Counted from the first letter of the stretch, positions 1 through 11,760 are shown. The stretch: 64,000 nt of DNA from Metellina segmentata (GCA_947359465.1 OX375880.1:12346120-12410119); one strand, 5' to 3'. Numbers and translations are program-made. The notes: generated by a model not told the origin, from the letters alone.

Positions 1-660
1 TCCCGTCGTGCGCTACACCACTCCAAACGGAGACGTCGGTGGGTGGGTGTCATTGGCAGCACGCGTAATGGGCGCCGCGATACCAGATGTCCTTCAGCCA
101 GGCGCCTTGCGATGGTTCGGGAAGACACAGGGGCCCGTAGTGAAGGTGCTGCTTGTGTCTGGATAGCGGCCAATAAGGCAGTTGGCTCTACGAGTGCGTT
201 TCGTATGATGTGACGGTCTTCTCGACGACTGGTCTGTCGAGGGCGTCCTGAGCCGGTCGCCGCGTAAATGAAAAAACCTCCGTGTGTCCCAAAACCTCCT
301 CACAGTAAAATCAGAACGGTCTACTTGACGAGCTACTCGCCGAACTGACCACCCAGCTTCCATCTTCCCGATAATTCTTCCCCTCTTGAACTCTGACAGC
401 TGCTCATATTGTCTTCGATGGCGGCGTAACGGCATGTCTACCTCAGCTTTTCCTTTACAAAAGATTAAGTGCACTCAAACAAGCTCTGCTTGCCTGTTTT
501 ATACTCCAAGGAGAAGGAAGTTCAACGCCCTCTAGTGGCATTACGCAATCATGTTGCATTTCTATTCATTTGCATATGTGGCCGACATGTACCTTCATGC
601 CAAGTTTCGTTACCATTCTACAATTATTTCTTGGTGCGTAAATTTTTATGGCAATAAGTG
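1..660 (-). mobile_element. Tc1-like DNA transposon, cut by window edge
   Basis: The element runs off the left edge of the window. Its outer end lies at 660: read on the minus strand it begins CACTTATTGCCATAAAAATT directly after a TA (661-662), the usual insertion target of Tc1/mariner elements. The coding part follows after about 185 bases of untranslated end. Positions 1-93, read on the minus strand, continue the transposase in other frames, so the copy is frameshifted. The resemblance of the protein start to spider Tc1 copies is from family knowledge and was not searched. Confidence 0.8.
94..474 (-). pseudogene. Tc1-like transposase, N-terminal fragment, frameshifted
   Basis: The N-terminal residues MPLRRHRRQYEQLSEFKRGR and the following EAGWSVRRVARQ read as the helix-turn-helix DNA-binding part of a Tc1-like transposase. 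The start is probably the methionine at about 430-432 rather than the first ATG of the open frame, because the family-like sequence begins there. After the FTVRRFWD stretch the protein loses family character and becomes basic low-complexity sequence, which indicates a frameshift. The DDE catalytic part would lie outside the window to the left. Not expected to be functional. Confidence 0.75.
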
Positions 661-829
661 TATTTGGCAGTGACATATTATTTTCTTTAAAATTATTCAA
701 TTTGAAAATAAAAGAGTTATTAATTGTTCGTATTAAATTTTTTTACTTTGTTTTGACAGTTTAAAAAAAAATCATCGTTTTAAAATAATAAACACATAAA
801 AGGACAAATTAAATCTCCTCCCGGGTGAA

Positions 830-1193
830 CATTAATGTTTGAAGCTACTACACCAGTTTCAAGAAATGGGGGAAAAAAGAGTACCGTTATAAAAATTAAA
901 AAAAAAACCAAATAGCATAATTTTTTAATCAGCAAATTGAACATACTTTGAGACCAAAGTGGCCAAAGTTGAAGGGTCTGAAAAGGGTTGCGACATTGAT
1001 GTTTTATAAAAAAACATCTACGTAATGTAGCCGATGTCGCATCATTAGTTGCGAAACCAGTTTTAAGGAATAGGGAAAAAAGTTTAAATACACTGAAGTT
1101 TAAAAACATCGATGGTTTTTGGGCGATGTATTATCAACAGCGATGTTTTAATTTTGAACATCGATGTTTTGTTGTCGATGTCGCCTCCCTATT
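830..1193. repeat. Copy of ~270-bp acatcgatgt-rich repeat
   Basis: The segment contains several acatcgatgt-type palindromes, for example aaacatcgatgg near 1106 and aacatcgatgtttt near 1157. It also has an internal part (ccaaatagcataatttttt, accaaagtggccaaagt, gaagggtctgaaaa) that recurs at 7480-7590 and partly at 8220-8270. The right edge reads gatgtcgcctccct, which resembles the inverted form of the tagggatgcgacatcgatg start seen at 7321 and 7591. It could be a tandem/dispersed satellite unit or a DNA transposon with palindromic subterminal repeats. No coding capacity is seen. Confidence 0.65.
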
Positions 1194-1496
1194 ACGTGAT
1201 AGCTTCATGCTGCATACTGACAGGCGGTCCTACGCGTGTTGCACTATAACCACTACCTGCTAGAATAGCGCGGTTTTACAACGCTGTTTGCAACAGCCGC
1301 GGTTTAAGCGGTAAAGCTGGAAGCGGTGCAGTATGGACGTCCCCTTATACGAGTTCTTGTGCTCATGCATTTATATTTGATGGTATTGTCTATCTTTTGT
1401 CTTCAGAGCTATGGTGCTCAAATCCTTCAAGTTGTAAATATGTAAACATCAAGTATAATTAACTAAATAAAACTCCAGTCCACTTTTAGCGAACAA

Positions 1497-1514
1497 CTAG
1501 CCACGCAGTGGCTA
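1497..1514 (+). repeat. Solo ctagccac/gtggctag hairpin (Helitron 3' end relic)
   Basis: An 18-base perfect hairpin ctagccac-gc-a-gtggctag followed by T. The same hairpin forms the 3' end of the Helitron at 50888-51712. The sequence just upstream does not match the other Helitron bodies, so this is probably a fragment. Confidence 0.5.
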
Positions 1515-2131
1515 GTCCTGTATAAAATACTGTCCGTTTATGCATACAAATCTTTAGAAACGACCATTAGAAATATTTATTTTAGGAATATGTATTAGTT
1601 TGAAACATTTCATTTCATTGCAAGTGTAAATTTTTCTAATCATCCGTTAAGAAATGCCTATTAGTTGAAATTAATACCATTTCGTTACGTAAATATTACA
1701 GTAAAGTAATTAGCCATTTTCATGTAATTAAAATGTATAGTCTGGTTACATACATAAATATTCATCTATTCCTATAAAATTCGAAAGATGTATACGATGA
1801 ATTTCCAAAACAATACTCTAAAACAATGTTAAAATTAAAACAATCACAACCCAAACAAAGTGCTAGATACATCATCGTGCATTGTTATGATATTAACAAT
1901 GTACAACAATGCCTTTTCTTAAAAGTTTTATTATTTCACGCGTTTTTACCTCACTCAATTTCTTGCTTTGGTGCTTACTTGACTACTTTTCAAAGCGCTC
2001 TGAAATTACCTGATTTATCGAAGTTTTTGCTTCAAACTCTATTTGAGAAACTACTTAGTGTCTCAAGAAGTCAACTATCATCTAGACTTTGTATTTCTAT
2101 TCCATTCTTTTCGATTAAAGTACAGAAAAGG
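1515..2131. other. Non-coding 5' flank of the RasGEF gene
   Basis: AT-rich sequence with no recognisable gene. A possible splice acceptor (ttaaagtacag, ending 2125) precedes the first coding exon, so an unseen 5' UTR exon may lie upstream. No clear promoter was recognised. Confidence 0.4.
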
Positions 2132-5100
2132 ATGGCTCCTCGTCTTTGGAAACGGTTGTCCAGAGCCTTGTAAGTACACTCATTATTTGTTAATATTTTG
2201 AATTTAGTAATGATTTGAATCTCGAAATTTCTTAGATTATTTTTATTGTATTTTATAATTATCTTAAATAACGATTGTGAGTAATGATGTGTCTCAATTC
2301 GTTTCTTTCAAACAAGGCAAAGGAATAGGAAATTATATAAATGTGTTCAATTTTATCGTTTCTTCTTTTTTTTTGATTATATTGAATGACATATTTGCCA
2401 ATGAGTGTTTTTTCTTCATTTAACTATTAACAAAATGATTTTATTTCCAAATATTATGTATGACGAAAGTTTCTCATTTTTGTGCTTTCAATAAATATCC
2501 GCATTAATGGTGCATTTATGTTACAGATTTGGAACCTATGACCGCCATTCATATATGATGGACGCAATTAAGATCTCTCCGAAACGTTACGCTGTAAGTA
2601 TAAACTTTATAAAAAACAAATAAATTATACTTTTAATGTAATATTATTGTCAAGACATTACTTAATGACCATTGTTTTTAACAGGAACAGCTAACGAGGA
2701 TGGATGTGGAGGCGTTCAAGAAAATAAAACTCAAGGTAAGTTTTTTTTCAAAGAGCAATTAGAACCCATAAATTAATGTTTCTTGAATTGGATTTTTATG
2801 ACAAAATATTAATAATATTTAAGATTGTGATATTTTTGACCAAGCATAGAGTTAGATGTTGTAGTTAAATATGTAAATTTAGGTTATGCAAAATTTCATT
2901 CGTTTTATATTTCAACTAAATAAACTTTCTTCTAGGAGTTTTTGCATCCGCCATTTCACATGTTCAAGTCTTTTGGAATTACTGAATACATGGATGAATT
3001 CAGTTATGTAAGTACCAAGTAAATAAATGTAACCATTGAACTTAAAAAATATCTATTCATAAAAACGCATTTAATAAAAACTGTGTGGTTGTGCATACAC
3101 ACTTTTTTCCGTTTATCTTTTATTATTCTTCAGTTATCTTTTTTTTTATGTTATGAATTCCAAATGTTTTTTTTTACAGACCACTTACTGGACAGCAGTG
3201 GAAATTCTGAAACCTTTGACCGCCAAGAAAAGGGCCGAAACCCTAGAGCATTTCATTAAAATCGCCAAAGAACTCCACAAACTGAATAATCTACACTCGG
3301 AGTTTGCCATTCTGGCTGCCCTCAACAGCGCCCCGATCCTCCGACTGGATGAGACGTGGAAGGTAGGTTCAACTGGTTCAATAGATCGGAAAGTCTAAAA
3401 ATAATATATTTTAAATACTCATCTCTTGTATATCAACTGGCTAACTTGTACATTTGATTACTTTCAGAATGTGTCTCAGAAACACTTGCTCATGTTGGAA
3501 AAGCTGGAACACCTGTGCTCTACTGATAATAACTTCCAGAATCTGAGGGAGTATTACGCCAATTGTAAAAAAGACTGCATTCCATTTATTGGTAAGTATA
3601 CATTCGATTGATATTCTTTCCACTTACACCCATACAGGGTGGTCATAATTGACTTCAGAATTAGCATAGAACGCGATTCCTTAAAGAAAACCAAACCAAT
3701 CACCCGTCATTCTATTGGACGTGGTCGGATCTTTCACTTCGGTTCTGATCCCAAACCGTAGCCAATAGACCATTGTGTTGCTCCAGTGCAACATTAATTA
3801 AAATACCCACCTATCTATCTATCTATTGGACATAACATTCTGGAAATAAGTACAACAGATAAGCAATTGATTTACCGTCGCACGGTCGGGGATCAAACCC
3901 AATGGGATAGATCCGCGAACACCTCGTACTTTTGAACCATATGACGAGGTCGATACCTGAGCTGGCACTCCATTGTCCAAACTTCTACATCAATGTGAAG
4001 ATATTTGAGGCCTAAGACAGATTTAGAATGCACCAGCCCCACGCATACGAAGTTCTTGGGTTTTATCGAGTTTCGAACTCTCAAACTTCCAGTTGCTAGT
4101 ACTTACAACATGTAATTTAACGCACGTATTAGGATGTACATATCCATTGGGTGCTTCATTACTTTCGATTCTCAAATACCGAGTACATCAGCGACGCCAA
4201 AAGAATAGCGTTTTTCTTGTCCTAGCGCCAGAATTTCGAATGACAGAAAGTGACGTTATAAAATTTTCGAATCTAATATCTCCCCAATCGAACGCTTTTT
4301 TGGTTGCAAGATGGCGTGGTTGATTCTGACCACTCTAGATACGCTATTATCATTTTTTGAATAGATTTAAAATACCATGTACTTTACGATGTCTTCTTTT
4401 TCAATCAATACCATTTTTTATTCACAGAAGTCTAATTTCACGTGGACTTATTAAATTATCAAAAATATTTTGCATTCCCTTATATTCCCATTTCGTACAG
4501 TTCTCATTAAAGCTGGTTGGCGTCGAAATTTTATGTGCATATACGTTTGGGCATTATGTACAACGTATATTTGGGATAAGTACTAAGTTAATAACGGTAA
4601 TTCAAAGTGCATCATGTACCAATTTGTAATTGTCAAGTTCATTAAGTAAATTGATGTTATAAGTTAATAAAAGTACTATTTTGTTATGAAATCGTTTTAT
4701 TATCCCAAAATAAATGGTATCAAAGAGTAGTATTTCAAATTTTGCTCGCAACTTACTTTATAAATAAAAAGCGAAGAGTGTTCATATTTTATATATTCAT
4801 CCATAGGATTATTTTTGAAAGACATAAAAGCAGTCGATTGCATCTATCCTGACAATGGAACTGCGGACACTGAGTACCGGCAACTGATGATTGCGAGAAC
4901 CGTTGGTTTCATCGAAATATTCCAAGAATCAAACTACGGTGAGTATTATACTTAGGAATTATCGAAATTATTTTTACATAATTCTCCACCAAAAGCTGCT
5001 AAATTTTCTTTTAAAAGTTGAAGTGTTGTTATGCAATATTTTATAATAAATACTATGCAAAAACGTCAAGAGTTTTATTTTTTCGAAGAGACGAAATTTC

Positions 5101-5835
5101 TATTATAGCATTACGTAGTATTAGATACGTCTACAATTTTTATACGTATTCGTTCTCAATTCTATAATTTATTTCAGATTTTCTTCCGCCCGCTGTGCCT
5201 AGAATTGAGGATACTTTAAAGCGCATCGAGTTTACTGAAATCTTTAAAAAACATCTTCGGAATGCCAATTATTTGTAAGTTAAATTTTTTTTCTTATGAA
5301 TTGGAATAATATTCTGTATATCACAACTGTCTTTTAAATAATTTGTTTCAGTGTAAATCAATCAGAGTATATATTTATGTTTGTTGATCATTCCTATAGG
5401 ATGTCTTTGGAGCGTGAACCACATCCTAGGAAATCCGTTGCCGAATCTAGATGCGAACTACTAAAGAAACATGGAAGGTAATATTATACATATTTCATCT
5501 TCTTTGTCATTCGAAAAATAATATAAAACTGATGGTCGAAATGTTAAAAATTAGGACCTAAATGTTTGGCTTACATCACAAGTATTTGAAATAATGTAGA
5601 ATAAGAATCTTTCAATTTTTGCACATATAATGTTCTCACGAAAAATAATTAAATATAATTCTCATTTTGTTGATCGTTCCACAAAAAATATTTTGTGTTT
5701 AGTTAAGTGAACTTCTAAATAAATTATCTTCAATTTGTTTTCAGGTACAAAAGCGACGGCGAAGAAAACCCATCATTGGTGGTAGACTTGAATCCCGAGG
5801 GTCCATCTCTTCCTGCCAAGGAGCGTTTGTTTTAA
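2132..5835 (+). CDS. RasGEF-domain protein resembling RalGPS1/2, without PH domain
   Basis: Ten exons can be joined in frame with GT/AG borders: 2132-2169, 2527-2593, 2685-2735, 2936-3007, 3180-3362, 3468-3591, 4807-4938, 5178-5274, 5400-5477 and 5745-5835, giving 310 residues. Almost the whole protein is a Cdc25-type RasGEF domain, which catalyses GDP release from Ras-family GTPases. Visible family motifs are [15 protein letters not shown] (about 103-117), [12 protein letters not shown] (about 122-133), LREYYANCK and a segment beginning [18 protein letters not shown]. The order [25 protein letters not shown], then NANYLMSLEREP follows RalGPS1/2, so a Ral exchange factor is the best guess. 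Known RalGPS proteins continue into a PxxP region and a C-terminal PH domain; here a stop follows within exon 10. The tail contains PSLPAK, a class II SH3-ligand pattern (PxxPxK). The start ATG at 2132 was chosen because it lies in the first exon that splices in frame; a start further upstream is not excluded. Function is inferred from the domain only. Confidence 0.85.
3705..3826 (+). repeat. SINE family A, 3' half
   Basis: In intron 6 of the RasGEF gene. It contains the shared SINE tail gccaatagaccattgtgttgctccagtgcaacattaatt and ends in (ctat)n. The tail recurs at 13.5, 22.8, 46.4, 58.2 and 61.5 kb. Confidence 0.7.
3880..4045 (-). repeat. SINE family A, inverted partial copy
   Basis: On the minus strand this reads ggggctggtgcattctaaatc, then gtgccagctcaggtatcgacc, then a tcaaaagtacgaggtg core, matching the body of the family A SINEs. 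It lies head to head with the 3705-3826 copy. Confidence 0.65.
4100..4806. other. Rest of RasGEF intron 6
   Basis: No gene or identified repeat. The open frames here have no family character. Confidence 0.4.
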
Positions 5836-6164
5836 TGCCGGCACAATCCGAAGATGGTGGGGAGTGAAGATGGTGAAGATTTAAGAAGGAGAGCTGCTTG
5901 GAAGGACACCTTCGGAGAACAGCAGCACTGGGAGGGAAGAGCTTGCAGAACACCTGTCAAGGACCATGCCGATTGGAAAATTGTCGTTCCTGATTATACA
6001 GTTGGGGAAACGGACAATCGAATTGAATCATCCGACATCAATAAACTACTTTTTGGAATTTCGGCAAAACATTTGTTGTAAACCATTTCCATTTTTTAAA
6101 ATAGCAAAAGAATAATATTCAAAATATGTACCGACCATTGTAAAACTATTTGGGACTTATTTGC

Positions 6165-6170
6165 AATAAA
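6165..6170 (+). terminator. Poly(A) signal of the RasGEF gene
   Basis: AATAAA about 330 bases after the stop codon, followed by a T-rich stretch. It supports exon 10 as a true terminal exon rather than an internal one. Confidence 0.65.
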
Positions 6171-6439
6171 ATATTTTTCATTTTATTTTCTCGTGATTTA
6201 TTTTATAATGTGTTTACTCAATCTGTTATAATTCTAATAATACATTATATCTTTTAAACATAAATCTCTTCGAAACACTTCAAACTGTGAAATGTTTTGC
6301 ACAAAATAGATGTTTTAGATTTTATGACGCATGCAGTTTCATATATATTTGTCAGCAAGAGATCAGTTATGAAACATTATTACCATGCAAGATTAATAAG
6401 GAAAGATAATTGTGTTCTCGTAGGTTGATCAATTTTAGT

Positions 6440-6640
6440 TATTCTGGAGCAAGGGTCATATCTGACCAAGGTGTGCCAAACACATGGGAACGTCAAGTGA
6501 TGGACAAACACACACAATGAAAGGTATTATGAGACAGATGAGACACTCAGGAAGGAGTTCAACCCGACAGGGAATCGAACCTGCACCACCTACAACTCAC
6601 ATATTGCTAGTGCTGTGGAAAACCCACGGCTGCCCCGTAT
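6440..6640 (-). repeat. tRNA-derived SINE family B
   Basis: On the minus strand a tRNA-like head contains a Pol III B box (aggttcgattcc), followed by a body with gagtgtctcatctgtctcat and a tail with gtttggcacaccttggtcag. Related copies are at 25.4, 29.7, 37.9, 59.2, 60.3 and 60.9 kb. Confidence 0.7.
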
Positions 6641-7320
6641 CCTCATTGGAAACGTAGGCTTTGATTTTACAAACATGGATATCATACTTACAATCCCCAA
6701 TAGAATTATATACTTCTAAATATTTAATTGTATTTGAACCTAATTTAAAATGAGCTTTTCTACTTACTCTAAAGTATTATTGATTCATTATAAGTATGTT
6801 CTTTTTCTACAATGTCAGTCAGATAATTCCAATTACAGTGAAAATTTGATTAACCAACGGGGTCGGGACTAAGACCGTGACAGTTAATCGAATAGATGGA
6901 TAACAAAAACCTTAAACAACAACCCAATCCAATACAGGATTTGTGCAGGTTTTCTACACAAGGTACAGTTTCTAAAATTAAGGACGGTAATACAGCAGCC
7001 AAAAGCTAAAAGTCCCCGCAATCGTCTGCGGCTAGAACCGACCCTCTGTCCTCTCCAAAACATCTTCCCCCAGATAACCACCTGCAGTCATCACTTCCAC
7101 AGCCAGACCAGGGGGTGAACGCCTCCTGTTGAGAGCTCTCGAATGTTCTGGGTAACGGGATGTTACACTGCATATGAATGAATGATAAGAATTGCATGTT
7201 TACGAAATGGAAATACACTGTACATGTATTTTTATTTTACTGACACAAACTATACACAATTTATATTGAGAGCAGCAGACTACATATTGTTACATGAACT
7301 TGCGCTCTAGACGTGCATAC
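6641..7320. other. Intergenic, nothing recognised
   Basis: No supported gene. Open frames on the minus strand at 6.9-7.2 kb overlap one another and have no domain character. Confidence 0.4.
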
Positions 7321-7780
7321 TAGGGATGCGACATCGATGTCGATGTTTTCAAAATATCGATGTTTTATAAAAAAACATCGATGTTTTTAACATTGATGTA
7401 TTGGAGCCGACGTTTTTGTAACATCGATGTTTACACTTGTCGATGTTTTTACGTTGTCGTTGTTTTATTTTTAAGTGAAAAAAGTACCATTACAAAAATT
7501 TAAAAAATAACCAAGTAGCATAATTTTTATAATCAGTAAATTGAAACTACTTTTAGAACCAAAGTGGCCAAGTGTGAAGGGTCTGAAAGGTAGGGATGCG
7601 ACATCGATATCAATGTTTTCAAAACATCGATGTTTTATAAAAACTTTATTGTATTTAAAATCGATTTATTGGAGCCAATGGAACATCATGTCACGGAAAT
7701 TTAACATCGATGTTTTTACACTGTCGATGTTTTAATTTTGAATGAAAAAAAGCACACCATAGTAAAAATTAAGAAAAATA
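7321..7780. repeat. Tandem pair of ~270-bp acatcgatgt-rich repeat
   Basis: Two successive units begin with tagggatgcgacatcgat, at about 7321 and 7591. Each carries repeated acatcgatgt palindromes separated by short T/A runs, a gtattggagccgatg-like block and a tttaagtgaaaaaagtacca-like block. The first ends with accaaagtggccaagtgtga and gggtctgaaag, leading straight into the second start. The 830-1193 copy has the same junction, so head-to-tail arrangement seems inherent to the family. Confidence 0.65.
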
Positions 7781-8079
7781 TCTACGTATTTGTCAGTGAT
7801 GACAACATCTGTGCCATCAGAATACGTTTTTTCCCTAACAGGTGAAAAAAGAAAAGTCGGCTTAAGTTAGAGAAAGTTAACAAACTTCTCTTTTTTTACG
7901 AACTGCAAATAGCAAATATTGAGGACTATTATAATTATATGCCCAAATATTTTTTATTTACAGTAAATAAAAAATACGTTTGTTGTGTTTTCTCCCAATA
8001 AGTTGATAGATAATTAATAATAACTAACAATAATTATTGTTGGGTACCTACCTAAATATACTTATAGTTAGTAAGTACC

Positions 8080-8275
8080 TATTAAAGGTGTCGATGTTTT
8101 CAAAACATCGTTGTTTTATAAAAAAAACATCGATGTATTGGAGCCGATGTTTCTTTAACATCGATGTTTATACTTGTCAATGTTTTATTTTTAAATTAAA
8201 AAAAAAACATTATAAAATTGAAAAAATAACCGAGTAGCATAATTTTTATAATCAGTAAATTGAACTAAATGACCA
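8080..8275. repeat. Partial acatcgatgt-rich repeat copy
   Basis: A third locus with cgatgttttcaaaacatcg, ggagccgatgttt and the ccgagtagcataattttta internal block in the same order as at 7321. It lacks the tagggatgcgac start. Confidence 0.6.
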
Positions 8276-8282
8276 TATTTAC

Positions 8283-8466
8283 GTTGTTGATAATAGCCAC
8301 TTCGAGGCCATCACGACGTTGTCCGTGGTGTTCGTTTGCGAAGCAAACCAAAAAGGGAATACGTAGCAATCACCGGTGGTTGGCGAGTGTCAGCGAGCAG
8401 TGATCACACCTGACCCCACAAAAATAACTGTCACGGACAACGCTGTGCTGACCACACAGTGGCTAG
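8283..8466 (+). mobile_element. Helitron-like 3' end
   Basis: The segment ends cacacagtggCTAG followed by T, the same 3' terminus as the Helitron at 50888-51712. Upstream are the element's typical gtttgcgaagcaaacc and gtcacggacaacgctgt blocks. No matching 5' end is present to its left, so it is truncated. Confidence 0.6.
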
Positions 8467-8646
8467 TTAGAAATAAAAATAAATATTTTAATTAAACAAC
8501 ACACAATTATTTGAAACTTAAAATAATTTTTGCTACATATAATAGTTTTTTTCATATATCTCGTAAGATTCGGCTCCATTTTCCCGAATAAATTAATACC
8601 TGTCATGAAATATAAAAGCAAACATGTTACCATCACTATCATCACT

Positions 8647-9260
8647 TCTATTATAAAAGGAAGTGTTTGTCTGTCTGTTTGTCGCTAAATCCTGACGATT
8701 CTAAGGCACTTACAGCAATGAGATTTAACACACATGCAGTCCAAATATTTTGAAATTTTTGGGTCACGGCGAATTTTAAAATTTAATCTAGAAGATTTTT
8801 AAATGAATTTAATGAAATTTAATCATTATTGATTGCTACAGCATAGAAGAGATCGCAGATTCTTAATTTATTGCTTTCATTTCAGTTTTGGTTTTGATCG
8901 GAGGAATAATTTTTCAGCCAGACAAAAAAAAAACAATCTCTTAACTGGAGTCAATTAGTTCTTTTTCTATCTCCTAGACCGTCATAGATAGAATAAAAAT
9001 TTCAGCGGTTTTCAAATCGGTGGAAAATTTTACAATAGATCCATACCTAAAAATATGATATTTTTATATTAATAACTTTTTAATTAAATATATATCTTTT
9101 ATATTTTCGAACGAGATTGTGACGTCACGGTAACTTTACCTTTGCAAAAATAAACAAATTGCATTTCCTGCCGTTCGCGTTAACAAAAACAAATTATACA
9201 TCCTGTCCCATTTCCGCGAATGAGAGCAAGAAATAAAAAACCCAAAATATACCTCAATTG
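8647..9260 (+). mobile_element. Non-autonomous Helitron, 5' part
   Basis: Starts TCTATTATAAAAGGAAGTGT followed by ttgtctgtctgtttgt and a cctgacgattctaaggcact block, shared with the elements at 47552 and 50888. It continues with the common ttcagcggttttcaaatc block and the gagattgtgacgtcacgg block. No CTAG end was found, so the copy is 3'-truncated. No Rep/helicase is encoded. Confidence 0.65.
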
Positions 9261-10073
9261 TAAAAATTTATATACCTCAAACTATCAAATATTTCCACAA
9301 CCACAGCAATCTAAACAGTTTATTTCAAGTATTTGTAATCTTATACTACAAAGTGTCTACATACAAAATTTTATAATGATTGGCGAGTGACACTTCAGGT
9401 ACCTTTCTTGTCAACCATTGGCATGTTCATGAAATCGGGTGGCATTATAAATCTAAATAGATTTAAAAAAATTGTCGTTACAACATATGGACATTATATT
9501 GGTTCCATAAAGATTCCAAGACTTGAAGTAAAACTATTATTTTTCCTTTCAGAAGAAAACAATTATCTGCCTAAATTCAAATGTCCACAACCTAGAACTA
9601 ACACTTAAATTTTATTACATCTTCATAACATTAAAAAAATATTTATCTTTAATTATGCTGGTGCTGTAAGTTCATCTCCAATGCAGCATTGTTTACTAAC
9701 AGATATCTAATACAGATGGTCTGAGTATGTGTTGTAATTTTGGGACAAATTTTCTTTATCCTGTAGTTTGGAAATCCAAATATGATTTTTTTTTACAAAA
9801 ATTTAACATTAGAAACTAGGTAAGCGGTATGCATTTACTCTGCACTGTGTAATTGAAATTCTGATGGATATCTCAGAAATTGTGTGTGTGGGAAATAAAT
9901 TTAAATGCAATTGTTTTAAATAGAATATTGCATTAAAAATCAACCGAAAGAGCAATTGAATAAATGTATCTTTTTACATGTAAAATACTTTCAATTTGTC
10001 AACATTATGGATGTATTTAGTATACAATATACATCCATATTTATTTGTACTATATCATAATACTATATCATAT
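9261..10073. other. Intergenic, nothing firm
   Basis: AT-rich. A good-looking splice acceptor (ttttcctttcag) precedes a short open stretch to a stop at 9608, but no partner exon could be found. Confidence 0.3.
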
Positions 10074-10228
10074 CTGCCAGAAAATATAGTTAATTCAAAG
10101 GGAGTGTACGAATTTAAGACACAATTGGATAGTCAGTGGGAATTGGAGAATTCATAAACAAAGGACCAGCCTTGTAGGGCTTGAGCCTGTAGCTGGTCGT
10201 CAATACTTGTATTTGTATTTGTATCTAT
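10074..10228 (+). mobile_element. Non-LTR retrotransposon, 3' tail
   Basis: The segment encodes LPENIVNSKGVYEFKTQLDS then QWELENS and a stop, the last residues of a reverse-transcriptase ORF. A short 3' UTR (accagccttgtagggcttga) and a tgtatttgtatttgtat microsatellite tail follow. The minus-strand copy at 42640-42840 has the same end and extends further upstream. It is 5'-truncated, as is normal for LINE copies. Confidence 0.75.
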
Positions 10229-10960
10229 GTATGTAGGGACGTGTAAACATTTTCTGTATGAAAAGGAGTCCTGAGTAAAAAAAAAAAACGTTAAGAAGCC
10301 CTGTTACGTCAAAGCGATTTAATTTTCAAACCGGATTGAATCATATATCAGAACCATACACTTTTTTTTAATTTACAGTTTTCAGGATGAGACAAATTTG
10401 GGCCTGGCGTAAGGCATATTTGTACTCGTTAACTGAAATCACATGATTCATTCTTCTTATATTTTCCCTTCCATTCTAGTATCAGGCGTATTGAAATCGG
10501 CAAGTGCAATCACATGATGATTCAGTTTATTATCACAGGATAAACAGTTCTTTTCTTATCTGTGGAGCAATAATTCATACTTGAAATTAGATCTTTACCG
10601 TAGAGCATTGAACTTGGTCCCCATTCATAAAAAAAATTCAACAGTCATTACAAAAAATATGTTATAAAACAAAGACAAATTATTATTTCTAAGAAATGCT
10701 TAAATGTTGACATTTATAGATTTGTAAACCATAAGCAGTTAAGAATTAAAGATTAAATCAAATTATTTAAAAATGATGCATACAAAATAATTTAAAAAAT
10801 TAAATACAACAATCTCCAATTCCATTTGGCATTTCTAAGATTAATTAAAAGAAGGAATCTATTTTCACTGAACTAAACTTTCACTGGCTATGGTTATTCT
10901 ATGTTAAATGTGACTGTACAGTTAACCCGCAAATGTCAACAAACAAAATGTAAACAAACA
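10229..10960. other. AT-rich intergenic DNA
   Basis: No gene or repeat identified. Confidence 0.35.
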
Positions 10961-11694
10961 ATGCTTGAAAATAGTCCGACGAATAAAAATGTCGTTGAGG
11001 AATATATGTAAGCTTTAAAATAAAAATAAATACAAAAAATCTGTGTAAGTACATGTTTCTTTCTTTAAACTGAAAAGGTTTCTCACTATATATAATATTT
11101 CTGCCATCAGTTTTTCATGAAATTATTAACACTTCTGTTCATGCTTACTTGTTCAATTTTATTCAAATTTAGATAACAATAACTACAAAGAAAGACAATA
11201 CTAATTGCTCAGCTACAAAAATAGAATATTTTTATTGTAGTTTAACAAGTGTAAAATGTCATTATATCTGGAATTTTTTATAATGTGCAACTTTCCAAAT
11301 GCAACATTTACTTCAAAGATAAATTGCTTGTGTGAATGCAAAAGACTTCACCAGTTTCATCTACTCTCTTCACAGTAAAAATATTTAAATTAAGTTTCAG
11401 ATCAGTAAGTGCTAAATGCATTCATATGATTTTCAAATCTGTTATACGATGTTGTTCACGATTATCATTGTTTGGATTATCTGTACTTATCAAAGTGTAC
11501 ATGATATGCGCAGTTTGCGGATTATCTATACTCATTCTTCAAAAGTGTTTAGATTAATTTAAATAATTTTTTGTTTTCAGTTAAATTCTCTAGATTTGGA
11601 CAAAAAAGACGTCACTTTAAATACAAACATAAAAGACCCAGTTAGTGATGACATGTCATCACTTGCTGCTGGATGGTTTCAACCGAATCGTTAA
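10961..11694 (+). CDS. Possible small gene, 54 residues, with a 4-nt microexon
   Basis: Not recognised. Exon 10961-11007 opens with MLENSPTNKNVVEEY and has a good donor (gtaagc) in phase 2. A terminal exon at 11581-11694 follows a strong acceptor (ttttttgttttcag) and reads LNSLDLDKKDVTLNTNIKD, then ends in GWFQPNR and a stop, entering in phase 0. The two do not join directly. The only bridge seen is atca at 11401-11404, flanked by tttcag and gtaagt, which restores the frame exactly and gives EEYISLNS across the junctions. An AATAAA at 11761 fits a 3' end. The product would be acidic, with no signal peptide or membrane segment. Alternatives are that the terminal exon belongs to a gene with other upstream exons, or that the whole model is chance. 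Confidence 0.4.
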
Positions 11695-11760
11695 AATCTC
11701 ATGTGTGGCTTTTTCCATTGAACTAAAAGTGTCATGTTTTATTTCGATTTTGTCACAGAA

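Noticed and set aside
9554..9608. Possible terminal exon after a good acceptor
   Set aside because: No upstream partner exon in frame and no family resemblance.
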